DNA from: Enterocloster aldenensis
Lineage (GTDB): Bacteria > Bacillota > Clostridia > Lachnospirales > Lachnospiraceae
Assembly: GCF_003434055.1 (NCBI RefSeq)
Contig: NZ_QVEX01000006.1
Coordinates: 205,226 to 269,225 of the forward strand
Reading direction: 5' to 3'
Length of the DNA: 64,000 nt
Below, in pieces: positions 56,948 to 64,000 of the stretch; the stretch's first letter is position 1; each line of letters opens with the position of its first letter. A program made the translations under genes and the position numbers. The notes under the pieces were generated by a model. The model was not told the DNA's origin, did no database searches, and saw nothing but the letters and a program-made list of their open reading frames with translations.

Positions 56948-57997
56948 TCAGAACAGCTTCCTCACATCGTTAAACAGGATAAGCACCATAAGGGCCAGCA
57001 ACAGCATCATTCCGGCCATATGGACCATGCCCTCCTTTTCCTTGTCAATGGGTTTGCCCCTCACGGCTTCTATGATAAGGAATACAAGGCGCCCCCCGTC
57101 CAGCGCAGGTATGGGAAGAAGGTTCATCACTCCCAGGTTGGCGCTGAGCAGCACAATCAGCTGCACCACCATAAGGATTATGGCCATTGCGCCAGCTGGC
57201 GCCACCGCATCCACTGTCCGGTCAATCTCCACCACGATTCCCACCGGACCGCTGATATCGTTCAGGCTTACCATGCCCCGGACCATCATGGACAGGGTAT
57301 CAAATACATATTGTATCTGGAACCGCACCTGATACAGGCCCTGCACCAGCAGTTCGGTTGGATTCTGCACTGCTTTTGGCATTGCATCAAATGCCACGCC
57401 AATGACATAGCTGCCGCTGTCCTTGGAATAAACCGGCGAAATCCTGGCGCTGTAGGAGTCCTGCTTACCTGAAGGGTCCGTTCTGTGCCATGTCAGATCC
57501 AGGTCCTTTTGAGGGTGGGTAAACAGATAGGCCTTGAATTCGTCAAAGGAATGGACCTTCCTTCCATTGACGGATGTTATCACATCCCCGGCCTGAAGCC
57601 CTGCCAGCTGGGCCGGATATCCCTCGGTCACGCTGAGGAGTTTTGTGGTATTGTACCCCAGCGCGCCCACCAGGACCAGGGACAGGATGAATGCAAGAAG
57701 GAAATTAAACACAGGCCCTGCCGCCACCACGGAAATCCTGGCCCACACGGACTTGTTATTAAATGCATGTTCATCCGAATCATTCTCATCCTCTCCCAGC
57801 ATCATACAGGAACCGCCAAATGGCAGCGCCTTAAATGAATACCTGGTGCCGCCTTTTTCACAGCTCCAGATCCTGGGCCCCATCCCCAGTGAAAATTCAA
57901 TCACACCAATTCCGTTCAGCTTTGCAAATAAAAAATGGCCAAATTCGTGAATCATGATAATGATTCCCAGCATCAGCACCGCTATAATCAGACTCAT
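56948..57997 (-). CDS. rseP: RseP-type site-2 zinc metalloprotease
   Basis: An intramembrane protease that cleaves anti-sigma factors or signal peptides within the membrane. In 349 residues the zinc motif HEFGH is in the first span (about residues 17-21). A PDZ domain (about 125-200, LAGLQAGDVITSVNGRKV) interrupts the spans. The third metal ligand region NLLPIPALDGGRLVFLIIEAVRG is near residues 285-305. It is four genes into the lipid and isoprenoid unit between dxr and ispG, a common order in Firmicutes. Confidence 0.94.
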   Translation of the reverse strand: MSLIIAVLMLGIIIMIHEFGHFLFAKLNGIGVIEFSLGMGPRIWSCEKGGTRYSFKALPFGGSCMMLGEDENDSDEHAFNNKSVWARISVVAAGPVFNFLLAFILSLVLVGALGYNTTKLLSVTEGYPAQLAGLQAGDVITSVNGRKVHSFDEFKAYLFTHPQKDLDLTWHRTDPSGKQDSYSARISPVYSKDSGSYVIGVAFDAMPKAVQNPTELLVQGLYQVRFQIQYVFDTLSMMVRGMVSLNDISGPVGIVVEIDRTVDAVAPAGAMAIILMVVQLIVLLSANLGVMNLLPIPALDGGRLVFLIIEAVRGKPIDKEKEGMVHMAGMMLLLALMVLILFNDVRKLF

Positions 57998-58037
57998 CCG
58001 GCAATAACCTTTCTGTCTTAATCTCTGTTTTTATATT

Positions 58038-59189
58038 CTATGCGTTCCATTTGTCCTTTATAAACCCATATGTCTCCTGTTCTGCTTTCAGGATTCCCGC
58101 CACATCCGGATCAGCCTGCACCTTATGGCACGCCATGGCTTCCCCGATGATGTCCACGATATCCAGATACCCGATCCTGCCATTTAAGAACAGGGAAACC
58201 GCCATCTCATTGGCGGCATTGAATACAGTGGGCATGGAGCCGCCCTGCCTTCCGGCCTCATAGGCCAGTTTAAGTCCGCGGAAATTCTCCATGTCCGGGA
58301 CTGAGAATTCAATCTGCCTGAGTTTTGTGAAATCCAGCCTGCCGCCCGGAAGCCTGCGCCGCTGCGGATAATAGAGGGCATACTGGATAGGGAGCTTCAT
58401 ATCCGGGGTCCCGAGCTGGGCAATCACTGCCCCGTCCTCAAACTCCACCATGGAATGGATGACGCTGGTGGGCTGTACCACCACCTGCACCTGGTCAATC
58501 CCCACACCAAAAAGCCAGCGGGCTTCCATGACCTCCAGCCCCTTGTTGACCATGGTTGAGGAGTCAATGGTAATCTTATGGCCCATGGACCAGTTGGGGT
58601 GTTTTAAGGCGTCCTCCACCTTTACCCCGGCCATCTGCTCCCTGGTCCGGCCCCGGAAAGGACCGCCGGAAGCAGTGAGGAGGATTTTGTGGACAGGATT
58701 GTCCGCCGCGCCCTGAAGGCATTGGAAAATGGCGGAATGCTCTGAGTCCACCGGAAGGATCCTCACCCCGTTCTTCGCTGCCAGGGGCATGATGATATGG
58801 CCAGCCGTCACCAGGGTTTCCTTGTTGGCCAGCGCAATGTCCTTGCCGGCTTCCATGGCCGCAATGGTGGGACGGATTCCAATCATGCCCACCACGGCAG
58901 TGACCACCATGTCAGAAGAAGCCTCCGCCGCTGTTTCAATCAGGCCCTCCATGCCGCTTACCACCTTCACATCCAAATCCGCCACCAGGGTCCTGAGCTG
59001 GGCTGCCTTTTCCTCTTCCCACAGACAGGCCAGCTTTGGCCCAAACTCCCGTATCTGCTGCTCCATGAGACGGACATTGCTGCCGGCTGCCAGGGCTGTG
59101 ACGCGCAGGTCCTGATTGTATCTTACAATTTCCAATGTCTGGGTGCCAATGGAACCTGTAGAACCCAGAATTGCAATATTCTTCATCAT
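58038..59189 (-). CDS. dxr: 1-deoxy-D-xylulose 5-phosphate reductoisomerase
   Basis: The committed step of the MEP pathway, NADPH-dependent. In 383 residues the nucleotide loop is ILGSTGSIGTQTLEIV (residues 7-22). The metal and substrate motifs are ILPVDSEHSAIFQCL, ASGGPFRGR and HPNWSMGHKITIDSSTMVNKGLE. ATG ATG at the start leaves one codon of ambiguity. It lies 45 bases after cdsA and leads into rseP. Confidence 0.96.
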   Translation of the reverse strand: MMKNIAILGSTGSIGTQTLEIVRYNQDLRVTALAAGSNVRLMEQQIREFGPKLACLWEEEKAAQLRTLVADLDVKVVSGMEGLIETAAEASSDMVVTAVVGMIGIRPTIAAMEAGKDIALANKETLVTAGHIIMPLAAKNGVRILPVDSEHSAIFQCLQGAADNPVHKILLTASGGPFRGRTREQMAGVKVEDALKHPNWSMGHKITIDSSTMVNKGLEVMEARWLFGVGIDQVQVVVQPTSVIHSMVEFEDGAVIAQLGTPDMKLPIQYALYYPQRRRLPGGRLDFTKLRQIEFSVPDMENFRGLKLAYEAGRQGGSMPTVFNAANEMAVSLFLNGRIGYLDIVDIIGEAMACHKVQADPDVAGILKAEQETYGFIKDKWNA

Positions 59190-59234
59190 AACTTATATTC
59201 TCCCTATCCCGAAGAAATACTCTTCTTTCATCAT

Positions 59235-60035
59235 TTATTTTAAAAATGTAAGGGCAAAATAAATGGCCGGCGCAGTAAATATCATGCTGTCAAACCGGTC
59301 CAGGATACCTCCGTGCCCGGGAATCAGACGGCCGTAGTCCTTAATTCCATGATTCCTCTTAATGGCGGACGCAGCCAGGTCCCCTATCTGGGAGATGACC
59401 GCCGCAATGGCGCACGCAGCGGTGCAGACCAGCTGAGGGTTCTCCACCCCGGACATATGGCTTGCGAACAGGGCCGCGTAAATAAATCCCAGGAGCGCAG
59501 CGCCCACAGCGCCGCCCACAGCGCCCTCAATGGATTTCTTGGGACTAAGGACAGGCGCCAGCTTATGGCGGCCCAGCAGCATGCCGCTGCAGTAAGCACA
59601 TGTATCGCAGCCCCATGAGCTTAAGAAAATCAGCCAGACAAGATAGGCCCCGTCATTCATGACCCTTGTCTGGTAAAGGAAGGACAGCATCACAGGCACA
59701 TAACACACGCCGAAAAATGCAGCCGTCACTTCTTCTGTCTTATACTTTGGAAATGTAAACACATAGAGCGCCATCATCACCATAAGGGAAGCAATGATCA
59801 TCAGCGTGATATACTTCTGTCCCTCAAACCACAGGATTCCGTAATAGGAACATGCGGTGGCATATCCTACGGCTGCCAGGGACTTGCGCTCTATGCCCAG
59901 AACCCGGTACAATTCAAACAGGCCTATGGCGGAAATCAGCGCCGTGACGCCAAACAGCAGGACGCCTCCCTGTCCGACAACCACAACGGACAGAAGCACC
60001 AGTATGATTCCGCTTATCAATCGGGTCGTAAACAT
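59235..60035 (-). CDS. cdsA: Phosphatidate cytidylyltransferase (CDP-diglyceride synthase)
   Basis: Makes CDP-diacylglycerol for phospholipid synthesis. The start MFTTRLISGIILVLLSVVVVG at 60035 follows AAGGAGAGGG; an ATG 15 codons upstream is not supported. In 266 residues there are about eight spans and the family signature LIPGHGGILDRFDSMIFTAP near the C-terminus. SSWGCDTCAYCSGMLLGRHKLAPVLSPKKSIEGA is also typical. It lies in the usual uppS-cdsA-dxr order. Confidence 0.95.
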   Translation of the reverse strand: MFTTRLISGIILVLLSVVVVGQGGVLLFGVTALISAIGLFELYRVLGIERKSLAAVGYATACSYYGILWFEGQKYITLMIIASLMVMMALYVFTFPKYKTEEVTAAFFGVCYVPVMLSFLYQTRVMNDGAYLVWLIFLSSWGCDTCAYCSGMLLGRHKLAPVLSPKKSIEGAVGGAVGAALLGFIYAALFASHMSGVENPQLVCTAACAIAAVISQIGDLAASAIKRNHGIKDYGRLIPGHGGILDRFDSMIFTAPAIYFALTFLK

Positions 60036-60126
60036 GGCCCTCTCCTTTCCCACATCCCAATCCATCTTCGCACAAGGCATTCCTTAACAGGTGCCTAAGG
60101 TCAGCACCCCTGCAAACATGGACTGC

Positions 60127-60846
60127 TTACTTTACCGTACCGAACCGCCGGTCTCTTTTATTATACTGCACAATCGCTTTTTCTAATTCCTCCTGATTGA
60201 AATCAGGCCACAGACAGTCAGTGACAACAATCTCCGTGTAGGCCAGCTGCCACAGAAGGTAATTGGACAGCCTAAGCTCCCCGCTGGTACGGATTAAAAG
60301 GTCCGGATCCGGCATACCGGCTGTATCCAGATAGGAGGAAAAAAGGGACTCGTCAATCTGATCCGCATCCACTTTGCCATGGACGCAGTCCTTGGCAAGC
60401 CGGGCTGCCGCCCTGCGTATCTCGTCCCGTCCGCCATAATTCACCGCAATCACGAAGGTCAGGCCCGTATTATCCGCAGTCTCCCTCTCCAGACGGTTGA
60501 TCCCTTCTATGATATCAGGGGCAAACCTGCTTCTGTCGCCAATCATCCTGACACGCACATTATTGGCAGATGCAATCTTCAGGAGACGCACCATGTAATA
60601 CCGGAAAAGCTGCATCAATGCCCCCACCTCTTCGGCGGAGCGCTTCCAGTTCTCCGTGGAAAAGCCGTACACGGTCAGATAGCGGATTCCCATCCTTGCA
60701 GCTATCTCAACCGTCTTTTCCACCGTGACGCAGCCCTCCTTGTGTCCCATGGTCCGGGGAAGTCCCCGTTTTTTCGCCCATCTTCCATTGCCGTCCAGTA
60801 TGAGGGCCACATGCCCCGGTATCACCATATTCTCATCTAATGCCAT
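60127..60846 (-). CDS. uppS: Isoprenyl transferase (undecaprenyl diphosphate synthase)
   Basis: Extends farnesyl diphosphate to the C55 lipid carrier for wall synthesis. In 239 residues the P-loop-like motif is HVALILDGNGRWAKKRGLPRTMGH (Asp18 catalytic), followed by LTVYGFSTENWKRSAEEV and, at the C-terminal end, DLLIRTSGELRLSNYLLWQLAYTEI. AAGGCGG precedes the start. It connects isoprenoid production by the dxr/ispG genes to envelope synthesis and is separated from frr by a hairpin. Confidence 0.96.
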   Translation of the reverse strand: MALDENMVIPGHVALILDGNGRWAKKRGLPRTMGHKEGCVTVEKTVEIAARMGIRYLTVYGFSTENWKRSAEEVGALMQLFRYYMVRLLKIASANNVRVRMIGDRSRFAPDIIEGINRLERETADNTGLTFVIAVNYGGRDEIRRAAARLAKDCVHGKVDADQIDESLFSSYLDTAGMPDPDLLIRTSGELRLSNYLLWQLAYTEIVVTDCLWPDFNQEELEKAIVQYNKRDRRFGTVK

Positions 60847-60917
60847 GCTTATCCGCCTTTCCTATGTAATCTTACGCAGTTCCTGCCGGTCCTGCCTTTC
60901 ATTTGATGCAGTCATCC

Positions 60918-60973
60918 GCCGGCTGCAGCCGGCTGCCCATAACATACAACAAGAGGCAGGAGTCCCTCCTGCC
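60918..60973 (-). terminator. Hairpin pair between frr and uppS
   Basis: GGCAGGAG-TCC-CTCCTGCC (60955-60973) forms a short stable stem read after frr, followed by TCTTGTTGTATG. A perfect 16-base palindrome GCCGGCTGCAGCCGGC (60918-60933) comes next. They could attenuate transcription after pyrH-frr. Confidence 0.55.
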
Positions 60974-60994
60974 CCCTGTATTCACTTATATGGA

Positions 60995-61546
60995 TTAAAC
61001 TGTCATGATTTCCTTTGTCTTCTCTTCAACAGCCTTGTCTACTTTCTCCACCATCTTGTCGGTCAGCTTCTGCATCTTCTCAGTTGCTTCCTTCAGGTCA
61101 TCCTCCGACATCTCCCCTGCCTTCTCCGCTTTCTTGAAAGCTTCATTGGCATCGCGGCGGATATTGCGCAGTGCTACCTTGGCGCCCTCGCCCTTTTTCT
61201 TCACATCCTTGGAAACTTCTTTTCTGCGCTCCTCTGTCATCTCAGGGAACACAAGGCGGATGCAGTTGCCGTCATTGGTCGGGTTGATTCCAAGTTCCGA
61301 AGTCAGGATAGCCTTCTCAATGGGTTTTAAGAGGCTCTTTTCCCACGGCTGGATCACAATCATGCGGGCCTCGGGAACAGAGACATTGCCCACCTGCTGA
61401 AGAGGGGTCGGAGTACCGTAATAGTCTACCTTGATCTTATCCAGCACATGGGGATTGGCGCGTCCTGCCCGGATGGTCCCGAAGTCGGATAACAGCACAT
61501 CCAGCGTCTTATTCATCTTGTCCTCATAAATTTTCAGTTCTTCCAT
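60995..61546 (-). CDS. frr: Ribosome recycling factor
   Basis: Splits the ribosome after termination together with EF-G. The 183-residue length is standard. Motifs: LSDFGTIRAGRANPHVLDKIKVDYYGTPTPLQQVGNVSVPEARM, then IQPWEKSLLKPIEKAI and, in the C-terminal helix, KMQKLTDKMVEKVDKAVEEK. A GAGGAA ribosome site lies upstream. It follows pyrH by 88 bases, the standard order. Confidence 0.97.
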   Translation of the reverse strand: MEELKIYEDKMNKTLDVLLSDFGTIRAGRANPHVLDKIKVDYYGTPTPLQQVGNVSVPEARMIVIQPWEKSLLKPIEKAILTSELGINPTNDGNCIRLVFPEMTEERRKEVSKDVKKKGEGAKVALRNIRRDANEAFKKAEKAGEMSEDDLKEATEKMQKLTDKMVEKVDKAVEEKTKEIMTV

Positions 61547-61634
61547 AAGTTCCTCCTGTTAATGCAGCCTTGGCAGCTGCTTAATATGGTTCCTTCCCGC
61601 TTTCAAATCCTGTTTTTAAAAATATTTTACAATC

Positions 61635-62336
61635 CTAAGCCGTTACAATGGTGCCGTTGATACGCCCCTGCATTGCATTGGCAATCCCGTCCTGTTCATT
61701 AAGGCTGAATACCGCCATGGGCATCCTGTGCTCCATGCACATGATGGATGCCGTAAGGTCCACCACGGCCAGCTGCCTGTCAATCACTTCCTGGATGGTG
61801 ATGGTATCGTACTTCCTGGCCTGGGGATTAATCTTCGGGTCACTGTCATAAACCCCGTCAATGGCCTTGGCCAGAAGGATACAGTCAGCATCCATCTCTA
61901 TCGCCCTCAGCGCAATGCCGGTATCCGTTGAAAAATACGGATGGCCTGTCCCGCCTGCAAAGAATACCACCATGCCCTTCTCAAAGTACTTATTGGCCCT
62001 GTCCTTGGAGAACAGTTTTGTCATGGAACCGCACTCAAAGGGTGTGAGGATCTGTGTCATCATCCCGGCTCCCCGGAATATCTCCGACACATAGATGCAG
62101 TTCATCACCGTGGCCAGCATTCCAATCTGGTCCGCCTTAGTCCGGTCAATGGCCTCGCTGGTACGTCCCCTCCAGAAATTGCCCCCGCCAATCACAATAC
62201 CCACCTGTATACCTGCGTCTACAGAGAGCTTAACCTGCCTGGCAACTTCCTTAACCGTCTCTTCATCAAAACCGGTTTTTTTAGGGCCGGCCAGGGCCTC
62301 TCCGCTTAATTTCAAAAACACGCGATTCATCTTCAT
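61635..62336 (-). CDS. pyrH: Uridylate (UMP) kinase
   Basis: Phosphorylates UMP to UDP; a hexameric bacterial enzyme of the amino-acid-kinase fold. In 233 residues: RVFLKLSGEALAG at the N-terminus, IVIGGGNFWRGR, the ATP-binding segment ATVMNCIYVSEIF and STDTGIALRAIEMDADCILLAKAIDGVYDSDPK. The start follows AAGGAG. Usually rpsB-tsf precede pyrH; here a divergent promoter region and another gene do, so this transcript begins at pyrH. Confidence 0.97.
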   Translation of the reverse strand: MKMNRVFLKLSGEALAGPKKTGFDEETVKEVARQVKLSVDAGIQVGIVIGGGNFWRGRTSEAIDRTKADQIGMLATVMNCIYVSEIFRGAGMMTQILTPFECGSMTKLFSKDRANKYFEKGMVVFFAGGTGHPYFSTDTGIALRAIEMDADCILLAKAIDGVYDSDPKINPQARKYDTITIQEVIDRQLAVVDLTASIMCMEHRMPMAVFSLNEQDGIANAMQGRINGTIVTA

Positions 62337-62370
62337 AAAGCCTTTTCTCCTTGTTGCAATATCTGTCGCT

Positions 62371-62399
62371 ATTATAACATAGTTAGGTCAATTTGCAAA
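62371..62399 (-). promoter_or_regulatory. Promoter of the pyrH-to-polC unit
   Basis: TTTGCA (62394-62399), a 17-base spacer ending in TGT and a perfect TATAAT (62371-62376), an extended -10 promoter about 35 bases before pyrH. Confidence 0.65.
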
Positions 62400-62455
62400 G
62401 AAAAAGAAATTATTTCTGTTTTTTTCCTTTTCGTCTCACATTTCACAAATAAAAA

Positions 62456-62484
62456 TTGAGATTTTCTGGCTTTTATATTATAAT
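62456..62484 (+). promoter_or_regulatory. Promoter of the GGDEF-EAL gene
   Basis: TTGAGA (62456-62461), a 17-base spacer and TATAAT (62479-62484), about 60 bases before the start codon. Confidence 0.65.
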
Positions 62485-62542
62485 GGAAGAAATGCAATTA
62501 CAGGCAGCCTGCTGTCTGTGAATCAAAAAGGAGGAAACAATC

Positions 62543-63916
62543 ATGGGTTTGTTTCAGCACAAAAAAGAGAAAAACACGGCAGAACTGCCGCCCGCACCAC
62601 CTGCATTCACTCCTGCGGAGCCATCCGGGGATGGAAGGGCCCTCTGCCTCCAAAGGCTGGAAGAAACGTTAAGCACCCCCTCTTCCAAGGGTGTTGTCCT
62701 GAAACTTTATCTGGAGAACTTCAAAAGCCTGAACAAGTCCTTCGGTTACGAATACTGTGAAGAGCTGCTCTCCCAGATAAAGGGATACCTGGGAGAGGTG
62801 ACCGAAGGTAACATATACCGCTACATAGGCGTCGAGTTCATCATCATCCTGGAGCAGTACAGCGAAGGCCAGGCTTCCGATCTGGCGGATGAGATACTGG
62901 GACGTTTTGAGAATGTATGGAAGATACGCGGCGTGGACTGCCTGTGTTCCGCACAGATCGGTCTCTGTTCCTATCCTGGCCATGCAGCTAATGTGGACGA
63001 GCTTCTTAAGCGCCTGGACCTTGCCGTTGCTTCTGCCGCTGAGTGCGGACCCAACCAGATGTCCGTGTATGACAGCAACATGCATACGCAGTTCGTGCGC
63101 CGCCAGTCCATTGCCATGTACCTGCAGACAGCGCTGGAGAAGCAAGAACTGGAAGTCCGCTACCGCCCCACCTACTGCCTGAAGGAAGGCCGGTTCACAA
63201 GGGCTGATTCCTACATGCGGATTTTCATTCAGGGAATCGGACTTGTAGGCGCTGCTGAATTCCTGCCCATTGCAGAAGACTCAGGGCAGATCCGCGCCAT
63301 CGGATACTATGCCCTGGACCATGCGGGCAAGAGCATTGCGGACCTGCTGGCCTCAGGCAGTGAATTTGATTCCATCTGCATCCCGGTCTCCCCCATCCTT
63401 CTGGTACAGGAGGATTTCATAGACCAGGTGAAGCGTGTCATTGAGACCTACCGGATTCCGGAAGGCAAGCTGGCGCTGGAGGTGGACGACAGCGCACTGT
63501 CCAGTATCTACCTGAATGTGAACATCACCATGCAGGAACTGTACGACATGGGCGTGGAACTGGTCATGAACAACTTCGGTTCCGGCTGCGCACCTGTAAC
63601 CAGCATCCTGGACCTTCCGGTCAATACCGTTAAGCTGGAGCGCATGTTCGTATGGCAGCTGGAAACCAATCCAAAGTCCGCATCCATTGCAGGCGGCCTG
63701 ATTCAGATTGCCAAGGAACTGGGCATACATATCATTGCCGAGGGCGTGGAGACAGAGAACCAGCTGAATGCGCTGAACAGCTACGAATGTGAATACCAGC
63801 AGGGCTTCTACTACGCACCAACCATGGAATTCGACGTACTTAAAAAGGTGCTTGGAACCACGTTAGAGGAGTCACGGGTAACGATTGAGGAAGAAAAGCT
63901 GAAGATGAAGAGATAA
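62543..63916 (+). CDS. Degenerate GGDEF-EAL domain protein
   Basis: The 457-residue protein follows AAAGGAGGAAAC. After a basic and Pro-rich start (1-30) there is a GGDEF-type domain (about 35-175), in which YIGVEF (94-99) stands at the GGDEF position. An EAL-type domain (about 185-440) follows, with ADS at the EAL position (221-223), Pro281 at the metal-binding Asn position and NNFGSG (343-348) in place of DDFGTG. Glu313, Lys364, AEGVET (399-404) and the QGFYYAP end are kept. Neither synthesis nor hydrolysis of cyclic di-GMP is expected. The fold may bind a nucleotide or a protein. No membrane segment is seen. It is divergent from pyrH. Confidence 0.85.
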   Translation: MGLFQHKKEKNTAELPPAPPAFTPAEPSGDGRALCLQRLEETLSTPSSKGVVLKLYLENFKSLNKSFGYEYCEELLSQIKGYLGEVTEGNIYRYIGVEFIIILEQYSEGQASDLADEILGRFENVWKIRGVDCLCSAQIGLCSYPGHAANVDELLKRLDLAVASAAECGPNQMSVYDSNMHTQFVRRQSIAMYLQTALEKQELEVRYRPTYCLKEGRFTRADSYMRIFIQGIGLVGAAEFLPIAEDSGQIRAIGYYALDHAGKSIADLLASGSEFDSICIPVSPILLVQEDFIDQVKRVIETYRIPEGKLALEVDDSALSSIYLNVNITMQELYDMGVELVMNNFGSGCAPVTSILDLPVNTVKLERMFVWQLETNPKSASIAGGLIQIAKELGIHIIAEGVETENQLNALNSYECEYQQGFYYAPTMEFDVLKKVLGTTLEESRVTIEEEKLKMKR

Positions 63917-63976
63917 GCAGGATAATGGATCCATTGTCAGGATGGAGCCAGGGTGCGGCGGAAAGCAATATTCCAG

Positions 63977-64000
63977 CCCCCCCCCCCCCCCCCCCCCCCC
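63977..64000. repeat. Poly-C run to the window end
   Basis: Twenty-four consecutive C follow ATATTCCAG and continue to the last base. It could be a contig-end artefact or a true homopolymer tract. No gene is seen after 63916. Confidence 0.9.

Overview
The window looks like a chromosomal segment of a Gram-positive anaerobe of the Lachnospiraceae, most like the Enterocloster / Clostridium clostridioforme-bolteae group. This is inferred from gene content and style, not from a database search: a Firmicutes-type PolC, class III fructose-bisphosphatase, MEP-pathway genes, LicT/RAT-controlled and RpiR-linked sugar PTS operons, BMP-type nucleoside ABC genes, mid-range GC and strong AGGAGG ribosome sites. 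Most genes are on the minus strand.

Layout. 0-4.5 kb holds small unrecognised genes, including two ORFs of 29 and 52 codons, an apparent SOS (LexA-type) promoter driving three leftward genes, a YczE/YitT-type membrane protein and an anchored secreted protein. 4.5-9.8 kb has upp and a beta-glucoside operon (PTS IIBCA, 6-phospho-beta-glucosidase, LicT) with a clear RAT antiterminator in its leader. 9.8-20.5 kb has a hexapeptide acyltransferase-like gene with topB, galM, asd, a CheW protein split by a zinc-binding CZB domain, and parE-parC. 20.5-21.3 kb is a decayed AT-rich patch at the 3' end of tRNA-Gly. 21.4-29.6 kb has a polar amino-acid ABC operon, fbp, an AI-2E-family protein, a DsrE pair and a DUF503/XRE pair. 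29.7-31.8 kb is a second AT-rich patch (lipoprotein, TetR frame without a start codon, FMN-binding remnant, flavodoxin) ending at the 3' end of a tRNA Pro-Glu-Thr cluster.

32.3-46 kb carries an MBOAT/SGNH surface-acylation pair, copA, an alpha-glucoside operon (PTS IIBC, GH4 6-phospho-alpha-glucosidase, free IIA, serine hydrolase) next to an RpiR regulator, an XRE/membrane pair and a sodium:neurotransmitter-type symporter. 46-51 kb is a four-gene nucleoside-type BMP ABC operon. 51-62.3 kb is a long housekeeping unit, pyrH-frr-uppS-cdsA-dxr-rseP-ispG-polC, joining translation recycling, isoprenoid and lipid-carrier synthesis, membrane proteolysis and replication. A divergent gene at the right end encodes a GGDEF-EAL protein whose catalytic motifs are degenerate in both domains. 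The window ends in a run of 24 C.

The clearest regulatory logic visible is: LexA-type boxes placed in and just after the core promoter of an unknown three-gene operon; the RAT/terminator switch before the beta-glucoside PTS; palindromes over the transcription start of the amino-acid and nucleoside ABC operons; and autoregulatory-looking inverted repeats at two small XRE/membrane-protein operons.
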